64,000 nucleotides of DNA from contig JASXTE010000036.1 in the NCBI GenBank assembly GCA_030280995.1, positions 124,001-188,000 on the forward strand. Reading direction: 5' to 3'. The position numbers were made by a program, and so were the translations under genes. Source of the DNA: Hemileia vastatrix (lineage: Eukaryota; Basidiomycota; Pucciniomycetes; Pucciniales; Zaghouaniaceae). Below the pieces are notes generated by a model, which saw only the letters and a program-made list of their open reading frames with translations, did not search any database and was not told the DNA's origin. Of this stretch, positions 1-13,460 are shown one piece after another (the first letter of the stretch is position 1; every line of letters begins with the position of its first letter).

Positions 1-1721
1 TCGCCTCATAAGGCGCTCTCACAAAGTCAGAACAAAGTCCGAAAAACCAGTTCAACCAGGAAGGAGAAAATGATTTATCAGATTTAATCTTACGGTCATA
101 AAGTAAAAGTTTTGAATTTTCTCTGACGAGGATTAACTGGTCGGATAATCATTCAAATGGTTTCGCTGATACTTGTTATGAAAGAGCAACTTTATCGGCC
201 ATAGCAACAAATTGTTATTTTTCTCTTTGCTCTTTCAAAAAGAATCAAGATAAAGTCAATTTGTGATCAATGGTCATCGTGTTACCAATTAATTGACCTA
301 AAGAAGTTTCCAGTTACATTTTTCAATTGGTCACACTTTGATTAAACTTTTGGATGGGGGGAAAAAAATGTATTCTAGAGGGAGGAGAAATTAATTTAAA
401 AATTCAAGTGTACAGGACAATGAAAAGAATATTATTTGTCGGTAAAATGGTGAAATATTTGAATTCAATTTGAAAAGATGCTTTGATTTGCACACGTAGT
501 GTGTAGACTCAGCTGTGGTAAAGTAATTAAAGTGATGACAATGAGATAATTCAACAGTTGTGATGATGATTTGTAACTACTTTTTACCAGATGCTGATGG
601 TAGTTTTGATGATGTGTTTCCGATTTAAATCTCTAAGGCAGAGTAAATAGAAGTGACATTTCCACTCTATGAGTGACAGTACTTTTCAATTAAATCAGGT
701 CAAATCGTCACTCTGGATCTTTCAGCTGTTCAAATCTTTGCCCGTCAAAGGTTGTTACGCAGTGTGACGAAGGATCTCGTGCATTGTGAAGACGTGTTGT
801 AATTGTACCGTCAGAGATTGAGGTGAAAATGTCAGACAGAAAAGAGAGAAAATACAGAAAATACTGTGAAAAACATCCCGAGGCATTGATTGGCTAATAT
901 TGAGTAGATCGCCTCGACCGATACAGAACGTAGGAAATGAGCAAATTACTGCATACTGGTCACATTTGTATTCATCTTTGACCTGTTAATTGGTAATTCA
1001 AACAAGCTGAAAAAGTAATGTGTGTGTGAGAGAGTGTGAGTGTGAGTGTTTCGCCTCATCATCTTGCTTGACCTGCACTGGGATAAATTTGCAAATATTG
1101 TAACTTTATTTTCTCCCAGGCAATTACATTCGAGTTGAAAACTTTCTCCCTGAATTCGATTCTCATTAATATCATCTCAAGTGTTCTCTTTGTTTTTCTC
1201 CTTGTCATGGAACAAATAACAAGACAGGCGAAATATCACCCATAACATGATCATTATCTTGGTGGACGATCGAGTATCATGAGTTACAAGTATGTGTGAT
1301 GTAAGTTGATTTGAATTGATGAAGTTGATTTAGCCAGGTGAGCATAAAAAAAGTCACTTTGAACCGGATTCAACTTGTAGTTTGAAGTTCAGTCAATTTG
1401 AATTTCATTGTTGATTGTCATTATGTCATGTTTATTCTGATATTCTGATATTTTGTTATTCTGTTACTCTGACACTCTGACACAATTGAGTTGAATGAAA
1501 AAAATGTCTACCAGATGCAAATGTAAATTGCATAGTATCACTTTCTCTGCCGGTTGATTGGAGGACAATTCATTGCCTGATAAATGTGGCTACAACTAAT
1601 TTGACAGATGAGGTCAACTTGTTGATTAATACAAGGATAATTGATGTAAAGTGAAAGGACAATGGTGGTCATGCACGAAGAATCAACAGCAAATGCTGAC
1701 CAATGAAACTGAACAGTGAAT

Positions 1722-1763
1722 TGACTGAAATGACTGAAATGACTGAAATGACTGAAATGACTG
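1722..1763. repeat. 9-bp tandem array, unit TGACTGAAA
   Basis: Four perfect 9-bp units followed by a partial one, in non-coding DNA. Confidence 0.95.
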
Positions 1764-3084
1764 TACTACCGATACCACTGTAATCAGCATGATAAGTTTG
1801 AATAAGTTGGCACAAATTATCCTTTGTACCAGCAGATTCAGCACTTTGAGGGATTAAACGATGGACAATCCATCACTCGGTTCCATCCTCCCGTTGACGG
1901 TCAATGTCGACTTGACGGCAATCAACTGGCCTGCACAAACTCTCACCTCACTTTCATCTGAATCATCTCGATGGTGATAACTTTAATGACTTTATAGACT
2001 CCAATTGCCTGCAAACGGTTGGTGATACCGATGACAGAATTAGGACAAAGAGAGAAAGAAAGGAACAAAATAAATAAGAGACAATTCCCTCACGTTTGGT
2101 AAATGGCATTGTCATGTGAAATATCGATTTTTCACTTTAACCAACTAATGTACTTTAACTTGAACTTTCAAGTGAAACTGTCTCTAATATTTCACTTTTT
2201 CCAATTGATTCTTCAAATGTTCAAGGACACATCGATTAGGTGAGTGGAAATTCACAAGAAAATAAAAATATGTTATCAATGGACGTTCAATTGTTATTAT
2301 TAGCAACCGCCCAATTCAAATCCGTTTTTTATCATTTCAACCTTCGTCAGTCCGATTATTTAAATGACTTTGAAGAAGAAGAAAAAATAATAGAATCTAT
2401 TGGAAAAGTAAAATTGATTTATACTTTTATTAGCCATGAAATAATTTCTATTTCATCTTTCGGATTACGAACTGCGAATTGCGGCGATTGATGTGACAAA
2501 GAGCTCAAAATACCGAGTGAAAGTTTTGAGTGAAAAAAAGTTAAAGAAAAAATGAAGAAATGAAAAAATGAAGAAAAAAAATATTAAAAAAGGATAAAAT
2601 TAAATACAGTGATTGTCAAGTCTTTCGTACAGTTTCCTCGTGTCACTAAGACTTGTAAAACTCGTAAGAGTGTTAAAATGGATATTTTTGAATTAGCCGA
2701 GTTTTTATTTTCATTCATCTTCTTACTTTTTAAGACACAAACGAGACATTTAATTACACAATCAGATGTAAGGGACTGGTTAGGAATAAAAAGTGAAACT
2801 TGTGAAAAAAATATCATTCAGTCGATACCGTGAGTAAAGTAAAGTAAGTAAAGTAAGTAAAGTGAATTTAATGTAACCGAAGAAAAAACAAATTGAATGG
2901 TTGACAACGTTACTTATGACACTTTACCTGGTGATTGGAATTATTACAAGCAGACAAGATAAAATTGACCCGGACGAAGGAGACAGCGTGAAAATTAATA
3001 TTCGAGCAGAAATAATTGAAAACAAATGATCGATTGTTGCGGATGAAATGATTCTGCTGATTCGACTGATTCAAGTTATCCAAG

Positions 3085-3129
3085 GCAACCAAGACAACCA
3101 AGACAACCAAGACAACCAAGACAACCAAG
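3085..3129. repeat. 9-bp tandem array, unit ACAACCAAG
   Basis: Five units, the first with one change. The array makes a spurious minus-strand Leu-Val-Val repeat open frame. Confidence 0.95.
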
Positions 3130-3394
3130 TTGGATTGTAGGAGAAAGTATGAAGAATGAGTAAAAGGTGGCCAAACCGAAAAAATTCGGTTACACGAAAT
3201 AAAGAAAAATAAAGGAAGAAAATAAGCAAAGTACATTTTCTTCAGTCAATTTACTGCCTCAAGTCAAATTAACATTTTGTAATGTTTCCTCATTCATAGT
3301 AACATGTTGTGCAGGTACAGTTCAATTGTACAAATTGCGCAATATTTCCTGATGTATTAGTCAAATGGGACTGGATGGATAAATCGAAAAGTTT

Positions 3395-3442
3395 GATCAA
3401 ATGATCGGATGATCAAATGATCAAATGATCAATTCATCAAAT
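3395..3442. repeat. 8-bp tandem array, unit GATCAAAT
   Basis: Six units, three perfect and three with one or two changes. Confidence 0.9.
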
Positions 3443-3503
3443 GGATACCCTGATGATTTGAGAGAAGTAAATACATTTCCATTTGTTACATTTGTACATG
3501 TGT

Positions 3504-3535
3504 GTCCTCTTTGTCCTCTTTGTCCTCTTTGTCAT
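3504..3535. repeat. 9-bp tandem array, unit GTCCTCTTT
   Basis: Three perfect units and a partial fourth. Confidence 0.9.
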
Positions 3536-6336
3536 CGAATAATGTGTTTGGCCTGCCATATGTAGGACATGCAGAGTGGTAAACAGTGGAAATTCCCCGA
3601 GCAGGATGGTTCAAAAGTATCAATACTTGTAACAGCACAGATGAAGGCTGAATTGTTTTCACTTTTCCAACCTGAGCCTTTTTTTGGCGATGACTGATTT
3701 GGGTGCTTGAAGAAAGAAAGAAACAACACTCAACACTATTTACCACTAATGACAAGTGTAAATTATCACAAAAAACTCAGCTTCATTCGATATTTCGGTG
3801 TTTCATGGGTAGAGGCAAAAAAACATGATGATGATCATATTTCAAACTTTGTTGTCTACTCTTTTGCTCCCTTTTTCACGTTGTTCATGTTAATTGTGTA
3901 AGAGACTGACGACATTCGCTTAATTGCTAGCCTCTCAATTGAGTGATGACAAGTAAAAGTATTTCTTTGATTGCGAAAACCATTAAGACACATTCAAATT
4001 AAGCACTTTAATATGGTGTGAGAGACAAAAGAGCTCGTCTTTTGTGACCTGAATATCATTTCTTTCATCGTCAACAAATTGTCTATTTAATCTCACCAGA
4101 GTACTGATTGCAAAAACTAGTTAATTACAGACAAAGAAAAAAAACACATTGTACATTTATATTTGACAGTTTAAAATCAATTCGGATACATCAATCGGAT
4201 TGGTAGATGAATGACGTTAGTACATCACCGTCAGATGGAAAATAAACAAATTTTTTTTTCCTACGTCAATTGTAAATCGTAACAATTGACACGGTGACAT
4301 TGGATGTGGATATTTTTACTTGGATTACATTCGAATTGCCATTTTATGCAAGACTTTTTGTGTGTCACTCGAGTGTTCTTTGTCCACACAGGCCAGATGT
4401 TCAATGTGTCATCAAATGTACAGGGTCAAGCTCATTGCATCATTACAAGTGAAAGTTGGCTGTTTGTTCAACTCACAAAGATGCTGATGATGAAGTAAAC
4501 GCTCGCTTTGTCAACCGTAGCTACAAGGATCAAGTAAGTTAACCACAGTCAACAGCACAAACATTTTTTTTTTCTTCAAAATTGTGACTCATGTTTGTCA
4601 GACAGCTGTCGAGTGTTGACAGTATCATTGACAGTGCGATCAATGGCCATTCTAATGGTCACATGGTCAGTGTACAGCGCTTACTTCATTTAAAAGGGAT
4701 TATCATTTATTCAGCCATATTTCGGTCTATTTTGAGAACGTAACAAGATCACCTTGGGCACTTTACAGTGAGTGAAGTCAAGAAAGTTCATCAAAAAGGC
4801 AACGATGTTACTTGTTGCCATGAGTAAACAAGTGGTCCCGATCGATATAATAGAAAAGCTGTTTCACTGTTTCAATTATCAAAGTGTCAGCCCGTGGACA
4901 CGTGATTGTCAAGTATCACCGGGAGTGTGTTGATGTAGGCAATTTGTTTTTTTATCCTTCTCATTGATCAATGGAATTTGTACTGATGGCATTAAAGGTC
5001 ACAAGTGGTGACAAAGGCAGCAATAGAGTGAGCATTAATTTAGTCCATTAAGAGGCATCAAAGTGACCTGCCTAATCAGAAGTAAGATTAAAGTCGGTCA
5101 GCCTAAGTGACCTAAAGTGTTGATCAACAATACATTCAAATGGAAGAAGAGTCAATCGAATTGTGGTCATTCACATCTGGACACCATGAAATGTAAGAAT
5201 AAAAGAATAAAAGGGAAAAAGCTGGCAACAAGAAAACCTTGCTGACCTGATATTGCTTCATCTCATGAGGATGCCAATGGAGGGTCAACAATGGCCAATT
5301 AAGAGTGCCAGTAGGGTGCTATTATTGGAGAGACTCATTGATCCTCAAACAGATAAAAAGAATAAGGAAAAGAAAATTACTCTAGTTGGCGTCACTCTTA
5401 TGCGTAGGCGGATGAGGATGAAGAGGAGGACGAGGATGAAGGTACAGAAGGATAAAGCAGAAGCAGCTATATAGTCACTGTTGGCCCACTCTTGCACATT
5501 TTGGTACATTGGGTTGTTTATTTGGCATTTCATACGACTTTTCCTTTGCACATGAACAAAGTGTGCGTCGTACTCCGCAAGTGTTAAACGAGAAAGGAAA
5601 GAGAAAAAGAGAAAAAGAAAAAAAAGAGGAATGACGTGAAGACCCAAAAGACGTCAGAGTTGAGTGAATGAGTTGTGTGTGGAATGTAGATTAGGTTCAC
5701 GAACCGGTCAACAGGCAAGATTGTATATTTCGTATATTTCGTGATCGATCTATTTGTAGCGCACACAGCGCAACATTTTCTCTCAATGCTTTCAATCCTC
5801 CCACGCTGTGTGATAATCTCTGGGTACATTTGACGGTCGGTTAGAACAACGAACGAAAAAAAATGCTCTTCAATCCATTGACGAGTGATGATTGGCCAAT
5901 GAATGAAAATGAAAATTCTTCTTCACGACCAAAGTATAACAACAAGTCTATCAATACAATGGATGAAGTGAAAGTGAAATTTAACTTATTGATCGCTAAA
6001 CAAGGTAAAATAACACATCCTTTCAACACCCGATGCCATTAGCGATTTGCCGACTATTGATGGCACTCAATTAAATCACACACCTGAATCTACTTATCAA
6101 AAGAAACCGCTCCCCAAACAGTGAACTCATGTACGCCTAGTCACTCAAGGAAGGAAAAGATAAAGAATAAAAAAATACTCTACAATCGGAACACAAAAGC
6201 AGTAATAAAAGATGCAGGTTAGGTTAGATGTGCCACATAAAACATTCCATATTGGATGCAGGTAACCCACTGAAAGTCCAACCCAGTCGTCTCGCCTTAT
6301 TTTTCTTTTTCCTTAATCTTCTTCATTTCTTTTCAT

Positions 6337-6342
6337 TTTATT
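6337..6342 (-). terminator. Putative poly(A) signal AATAAA of the PAN2-like gene
   Basis: AATAAA on the minus strand 95 nt past the stop codon at 6437. It supports a real transcript end just after the short PAN2-like reading frame, rather than splicing into further exons. Confidence 0.45.
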
Positions 6343-6436
6343 CGATAGAGGCATGAAATCGAAACAAGTTCGAGTAAAAAACAAGAAATTACATCGGACA
6401 AGTGAATACGTAGTTTGAACTCATCAGCGTTCACAA

Positions 6437-9297
6437 TCAATCATTAATGGATTTTACATGATCTTCCTTTTCACTTTCATCCAGCGTGGTTGATTGAGTA
6501 TCCTTTTCATCTGATTTTTCCCCTTCATTTTCTTTATTTTCTTCATTTTCTTTATTTTCTTCATTTTCTTTATTTTCTTCATTTTCTTTATTTTCTACTT
6601 TAACGTTTGGCATGAGCTTAGCTGAATCCTCAACAGTATTTTCTTCTTGTGCTACTTGAGACTCTCCATGTGCCTCTTTTTTGCAAATGGCAATTGATGA
6701 AATACCTTGAGTCGTTTCATCAATTTTATCACTCAAATCATTTGCCTGATCAGAAGTACCTTCAGTAGTTTCATTAGTAGTCTGTTCACTTGCAGCTTTT
6801 TCAACCAGATCAGTAATTGGAGCATCGGTAGAAGAATTGCCATTTGAAGTACTTGTTGAAGAAGTGACATTTGTACTTGAGTCAAACTGTTGAGTCGACT
6901 GTGGTGGGTTAATTGTTGTTGTTGTTGTGGTTGTTGTAGTTGTTGTTGGAATGGATATTCTGTTTCCTTCTTCTTGTTCTAGAAATTCACCCAAAGCAGT
7001 AGCAAGAGAAGGCTCAGGATAGTCTTCCGGGAGCGAATCATCGTAAATTGTTGTGCAATTCAACTGCCCACCTCCAAATTGATGTGCCGGTGCATAGCCA
7101 ACTGATCCAGTCATTTTCATTGATTCAAGTAACTCACGATCAATGGGTTTACTTCGCCTGCAGGAGAATAGAAGCAAAAAATAGAACAGTAGGTGAGGAG
7201 GAAAAAGAGTAACGAGGAGGAGATTGGAATGCATTAAATTGTTGCGTCAATCACATAGTCAACCACAGAGAGGGAAAGTATCAAGAGGCCAGAATAGTTG
7301 AATGAATATCAATCCAGATTTGATTCTCACTCTGACTCACGATTAAGAAAGATACGATAAATGCTTTTTCATTCACTTACTCACTCAACTCACTCAACTA
7401 AATTCGTCAGTCAAATAACATCAAATGATACCTCGCAATTGTAACAAGTTAGGGTTAACTTTAACTCAATTTAACTTACACATACACAAACACATAAAAT
7501 GTAGAAATGTGAAAATGTAGAAATGTAGAAATGTAGAAATGTTGAAATGCAAAACTGTTAAAAGGAATGAAACAATTACCTGTAGATTTTTTTCACCAAA
7601 TGATTCGGCCATTCAGACAAAAGTGGTTCAGGGAATTCATCAGCATCAAGCTGAGGAACAAGCGGAGGAATTCGGCTCAACGGAGTATTATTGTCATCAA
7701 AAGGCAATATCGTGTATCGTCCATACTATTAAGGTGTCAGGGGAAAGTATAAAAAACGTTATAAAATGAATGAAAGATGCAAACATGAAAGTTGTCAGTC
7801 AACCTAATTATGAGTAAAAGTTTTTACAAAAAAGTAGCAAACAGAGTGACTTGTTCAAGTATATATAAGTAAAAGTCGAAGTAAAAGCCCAAGTTAAAGG
7901 AAAAGGTGGCGAGAAAAAGGGAAAAATTCTCATTCTAAACTACTCTTTGACACAGTGAAAGTGAACAAGTGTAATAAAATGGTTAAGGAGAAGCAGATGG
8001 CAGATGTGGAAAGTGATTATAAAAAATGAGTAATATATGAGAGTAATAAAAAATAAAAGTAATTGCTTACTTCATCAGCAAATTCGGTTTCTTGGCTGGT
8101 AAGATTGAAGCAGACATCAGCACTGGCACCAAATAAATAAGTGAAACCGACATTGTCACCGAAAGCGAGTGCCTGAGATGATGCTGAAACGTCAAAGGCG
8201 TTGACAGATGCTCCATGAGGTAATTCGAGTGTATGAACGAATGGTGGAGGACTCAGTGATCCTGAAGTATCCAGTAGTTGAAATTGTCCCGTTTGAGAGA
8301 CGACAGCAAACTTTGATGAATAAATGGGTACAAAACGTAGCAAATAAGGAGCGAAGTCCATTCGAATTGGTGCGATAGATTTTAACATTCTCAAGTCATA
8401 AACCATGAGAAATCGATCGATGACAAAAACACCATTTCGAACTGAGCATCCACAAGTGACGAGGTGGTTGCCTCGAACATCAAAGTCAGATAATTGTCCC
8501 GAATGTGAATAAAATGTGTGCAAAGATTTTAGAGACGACTTGTCTCTCAAAGTTATTTTACCCGATGCATCACCACAGCAATAATATTTGGGATGTGTTC
8601 GAATTAACATACAACCTAAATTACCGTTAGTATCTAAATCTTCTTCATATATTCTCGCCACACGTAATGGTTTTCTTTTGTTTAAATCAAATAAAAGCAT
8701 TTCACTTTGTCGACCGGCAATCAATATGATGGAAGAATTGTCAGTTTTTGACATGCAATAAGCATCTTTCAAGTATTCATCAGATGTATGATGGAAAAGG
8801 GTTAAACCGCGTCGGACGGACATTCTGAGTGAACTTTTTGTGAGTGAAAGTAAACCATATTCTGTTGTCATGAGAGATCTAATGTCATTGGTTGAATCAA
8901 CCTGAAATGATGTGTATTTTCCGAGATCTAAACCATAGTGAGATGTTACATGTCCTGCCTCGTTACCCATCCACAGTAATTCTTCATGTTGGTCAAAAGC
9001 TAAAGCGGTCACTGCAACTGATGGTGGTGCATGTGAACCAGGATCAGACATCACGTGGCTCAAGTATAAGTAATCAGGTCTCAATTGTGGCAAAGCAGAG
9101 TGCATCATTGAAGCATTAACTTGATAGGCACTTGGTGTGGCGTGACCAGATGACATTAAATTATTTGTCGGGTAAACTGATGGTACAACACTCGGATCAC
9201 CATGGTAAGGTGAGACATCGGCTAAATTTGTTCCGATGCCCATCATAGATGCATCGGCAGTACTGGTACCACCAGGATACATTGATGATGAATCCAT
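6437..9297 (-). CDS. PAN2: PAN2-like deadenylase subunit, WD40 half only (3 exons)
   Basis: The exons on the minus strand are 9297-8071, 7725-7580 and 7157-6437. Introns of 345 and 422 nt have GTAAG and GTAAT donors and pyrimidine-AG acceptors, and the phases join without a break to give 697 aa. PAN2 is the scaffold and nuclease of the cytoplasmic PAN2-PAN3 complex that starts mRNA poly(A) shortening. Residues of about 90-405 match its N-terminal WD40 propeller (LWMGNEAGHV, TEYGLLSLT, ETEFADE). Exon 2 carries the proline-rich linker with EPLLSEWP. Exon 3 opens with IDRELLESMKMTGSVGYAP, a PAN2 signature. Then the protein departs from the family: the usual UCH-like pseudoprotease and DEDD exonuclease (about 1200 aa in all) are replaced by a Thr/Ser-rich tail and ENKENE repeats. 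Identity is sure. Whether this is a shortened paralogue, a composite 3' exon or a damaged gene is open. Confidence 0.93.
6530..6596 (-). repeat. 18-bp coding repeat in the PAN2-like tail
   Basis: Roughly three and a half units that read ENKENE on the minus strand, forming the acidic/basic C-terminal tail. Confidence 0.85.
7501..7548. repeat. 8-bp tandem array, unit GTAGAAAT
   Basis: Six units, four of them perfect, inside intron 2 of the PAN2-like gene. Confidence 0.95.
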
Positions 9298-11535
9298 ATG
9301 CGTACCAAAGTCAACTCTCTCTCTCTTTCTTTCTCTCTTTCTCTTTCAAGCACAGAGTATCAGGGTAAGAAAATAGCGACAAATTTATGTCTATATTGAT
9401 GTTTAAACAAATTCAATACTTTGGACCAATGTTAATAACAAACTATATGTAAGTAATGTATCAATGAACAAATAGACAAATTAGGAAACCGATGTTGTCG
9501 ATGTCACTTGTAAGACGTGATTTTTTTCTTCCAAATGGAGGAGTTGACACATTAGAAAAACCAGATACACTGATGTATCATGAATTAATTTTTTTGACAT
9601 CAAAATGAAAAGAGACGATGAAAAAAGAAGGGTGAAGGAGCAATGACTGATTGAATTTGTTCAATGTGGGTTGGATGGAGGGTCACAAATATAAAAAAAA
9701 TATCATAAACACCAATGATGTCACAGTGTACAAGGAAATAGTTGAAGATGCTTGAGATGAAAATAGCTGGAGGTTCAGATTAAATTGTCGATATAATGTC
9801 TTTAAATTGTATGTAAGTTGTGAATTGATTGGTGTATTCAATGGCGGCCATGAGGTTCACTTGAGGACTTTGCCAAAAACAGCTGATTTCACTGCTCAGG
9901 AGGAATCAGCAAAGCGCCACCACGAAAAAGGAAAAAAATGAATTGGACTGTTTATCATCGGTTTTTGCTCGTTTCGATCTTCGGCACTTCAGTGAATTTT
10001 CTTTCATCCGTAAAAGTCCACTTTTTAGTCTACACATAGTGATGCCTTACTTGTGGCCGGATTTTTTTTCCTCATCTTCCCACGTAAGAATGATTCAGAT
10101 CTATCTTTAGGATGCCTGTTACACTCCACCTCCACATCGAAGTACATTTATGCAAAACATTTGGTACGTTTGACTTTACCTTCCTGTGTTCATCTCAAAT
10201 CAATTCCATAGCAATACAAGTGTTACACACAATGATATTTGTTGAGACTCGGCATTTTTTCCTTGTCAGTCGCCGTTATTTCCCCTTTTGCACAGTGTGT
10301 ACGAGCAGTTTATTTGACTGAATCATCGATTCGATACAGTATGGATACTCAATGGTGAATTGAGTCAAAGTTAAATTAGCTCATAGGAAGAGATGCTGCC
10401 ACAAGAAGAAGATGCAGCTTGGCACTATTATGTGGGAACCTCATCTAACTGTCACTAAATTGAGGATAGCACTGAGATGATTCACAGGGTGATTTATCGT
10501 TATTAAATTCAGAAAAAGAAAGTTTGTATCTGTTTATCATAGTTAAGTTGAAGATTCTTTGCCACCACATGACTTGATTCAGCTGATTTTCTATGAGTCA
10601 ATAGTTAATTAATAATTTGCACTTTAATTCAAATGATAATGAGGGAAACTGATGACCGAGAAGGAGAAAGAAAAGAGCGATAAATTATGATGTAAAACAT
10701 TTGAAGGGTCAACAATTGAGGTGCAAGTGGAGATATTTGTAAAAGTTGTAAGAGTTGTAAGAGAATTTGGAGAGTGAACATGTGTACAGGTAATTGAAGT
10801 TGACACTTGACCCTTCCAACAATCCAACAATCTAGCAATCAGTAAGTGCGAATGGCAATCCCTGAATTGGTACTTTTTTTCCTTTTAATTTGACTTGGAT
10901 TTGCCTCAATGAAGTGAATTTACGTGTGACAGCTGCATCAACAATAGTTAACAACTCAACTCAAGTGCACCTGCTGAGAAAAGTCACAACAATACAATAT
11001 GATACAGACTCACACAAAGTATAATTTGATAGAAATGACATTATAATGAATGAATCTATAAATCAGTTTACCTTCAATGTTATCTATGCAAATGTGAGTT
11101 CGAGCAAGTGATCCCTGTCTCACGAAGTCACACTGAGGATGTATCGATTATTCCTGCTCAGTCAGTCAGGCTCATTTCACATGTTGTGAAATGCACATGC
11201 AGAGAAAAAACGAGAGAGTCAAGTAACAAGGTAACAAAGTAACAAACTTTTAGAGCCCCGTTTAAACTGTCACTTGGATGCTTTGGTTACTTGCTCATCC
11301 ACCTGCTGCAGTGGATGATTGTGTCAACTCACTTACCAAATCTGAGGATGAAAGGGACAGATTGTACAAATGCTCAGCGAGTGATCATTTGAGCCAGATG
11401 ACCCGAAGGGTCCGAGCACCACCAAATCCGAGCGAGTTGACTAATGAAGAGTCAACCACCACCAGAAGTAATGCAGTAATGCAGTCATTGAGTCATTGAG
11501 TCGCTTTGTTGATCGGTCTTCTCTTCCTTTTTTTC

Positions 11536-11562
11536 TCCACTTTATCCACTTTATCCACTTTC
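11536..11562. repeat. 9-bp tandem array, unit TCCACTTTA
   Basis: Three units, the last with one change, inside a pyrimidine-rich tract. Confidence 0.85.
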
Positions 11563-13047
11563 TCCTCTCTCTCAACTTGCTGCCTGCTTTTCCTACCTGA
11601 AAGTTGTTACTGGTGTAACTGCAGTTGTTACCCTGGGACGACCACCTGTATTCAGACAGCCGAAAAAATGTTTCTTTTCCTCTTTTTCTTCCTGTTCCGT
11701 TGCTTTTTACTCATTACTCTCACTTACTCCTCTTGTCCGGTTCATTTGTTGGATCCAGCTGAATTTTTAATTGAACTTGTCTTCAATGAACAAACTAACA
11801 AGTTTATTTTATTTTATTTTTTAATTCCTCTCTCTCTCTCTTTTTCTCTCTCTTTCTCTTCATTTTACTTTTTACTTTTCCTCCTCTCTTTCACAGTTCA
11901 AAGTGCCCGATGCACTTTGTCTTAATCCTAACTTTTATTCTACTTGTCAAGTCTGTATCACATATATTTTCTTCTCGTGGCCTCTTCTACTTGTACTTCT
12001 TGTTCTTCTTATACTTCTTCTCTTTTTCTCATTTTTTTTCTTCTTCTTCTTCCTCCAAACTTTATCACCTTCTCACTTATTCTCACTTATTGATGCTTTG
12101 TCTTTGCTTGTGATGATGACTTGTCTCTCGTCTTTCCGTGTCGGTGAATTACCTATCGGCCAATTGACCAAAATGAACCTGATTATCCTGCAAAGAACAG
12201 GAGGAAATTGGCTCAACTGGTTACACTCGTAAAGTGTAAGTCAGTCAGTCTGGTAAAAGAGAAAGAGAGAAAAAGCGATTTATTTTTTCATCAGACCGGA
12301 CTCGGTTGTTGTGGTCTTCTTCCTCCTCGAGGAGAAAAGAGAAGGAGAAGAGAGTAGTCATCATCTCCCATCCAATCCAATCACCAGTCAGTCAGTCTCG
12401 ACAGTGTGTCATTCAATCGAAAGGCAACAGTTGCTAACGGCGATGTTAATAATGGTTATAATGTAACAAGACTTCCTCAAACAACAAGTAGTAGTAGTAG
12501 TTGAAGAAGAAGAAGACAACAAGTGTTTTATTTGTTGGCTTGATTTTGTTTATTTTACTTTTTTTTGCATGCAAAAATGTCTCCAAGTGAAAGTAAATTA
12601 ATTTAGTGAACCGATGTAACCTTTCACAGCTGTAATTGAAATTAAAATCGAGTTCACTGGTCGAAGTCAATTCATTAGACTTGCTCTGGTTGTCATTGAT
12701 TAGGTGGAAGGTGTTACTGGTGACTTGACTTACGACAAGTTACCAGTAACACTTTGTGGTTTGTCCGATTTGTTATTGTCATTTGACTGGAGCAAGGTGT
12801 CAGGTGTTGGGTTAAGTTTGAGTTCAAAGTTCCAATCAAACAGGAACAATATGGTTGATCTATTGGTCTTTTTGCCTTTTTGCCTTTTTCCTGTTTTCCC
12901 TTGTCTATCAGTCTATTAGTCTTTCAGTCTGTTCTATTCATTCTTCTTCTCCTCACTCACCCGCAATGAGATCACCTGTTGTAGACCCAATTTTTTCTTC
13001 ATCCTCCGCTTCAAATTAACTTACTTTTGTCTTTTGGGTGATTTTCA

Positions 13048-13083
13048 ACAAATTTAACAAATTTAACAAATTCAACAAATTCA
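13048..13083. repeat. 9-bp tandem array, unit ACAAATTTA
   Basis: Four units: two of ACAAATTTA, then two of ACAAATTCA. Confidence 0.95.
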
Positions 13084-13309
13084 AAAACAACTTCAATACT
13101 CTATCATTGACAAATATACTAGTATACAAGTACAGGTGAAATGGTTCATCAGTCTGAATGATCGGGTACACCAATCGTTCTTCGTTGACAGTTAGTTTAT
13201 GGTAATGTAATTAATTACCTGTTACCTGGTCAATCTGAATAAAGTATAAAGTTTGTGTTGGCAATTTTAAATGTGTGCAGGCAAGTTGACATGTTAAGTA
13301 AAAGGGCCA

Positions 13310-13460
13310 TGAGAAGGAGAGAAGGAGAGTGAAAAAGTAGAAGAAGGAGAAGAAGGAGAAGAAGGAGAAGGAGAGAATGGGAAAAGAGAAATTAAGAAAA
13401 AAATAAGAGAAATGAGAGAAGGAGAAAGTCAGGCAGAAGGAGAGGGAGAAAAAGTTAAAG
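13310..13460. repeat. Polypurine tract (GA-rich, about 150 nt)
   Basis: Almost pure A/G on the plus strand, built around GAAGGAGAA units with few pyrimidine breaks. Mirror-symmetric stretches of this kind can form triplex DNA; that consequence is inference. Confidence 0.85.

Larger units (their letters stand above)
1..6336. other. Gene-poor flank downstream of the PAN2-like gene
   Basis: I see no recognisable gene here. Two plus-strand open stretches, 2270-2491 (ATG start, about 73 aa) and 2678-2833 (ATG start, about 51 aa, hydrophobic centre), have somewhat protein-like composition, but I recognise neither and see no splice sites joining them. The rest is AT-rich with short tandem arrays (1722-1763, 3085-3129, 3395-3442, 3504-3535). 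No UCH or exonuclease exon of PAN2 is visible on the minus strand, which matters for the neighbouring gene. Confidence 0.6.

Noticed and set aside
3085..3129. Possible CRISPR-like repeat
   Set aside because: Units are directly adjacent without spacers and only 9 bp long; this is a tandem array in animal DNA.
11506..11925. Plus-strand 139-codon open frame
   Set aside because: Phe/Leu/Ser from a pyrimidine tract; no ATG context or protein signature.
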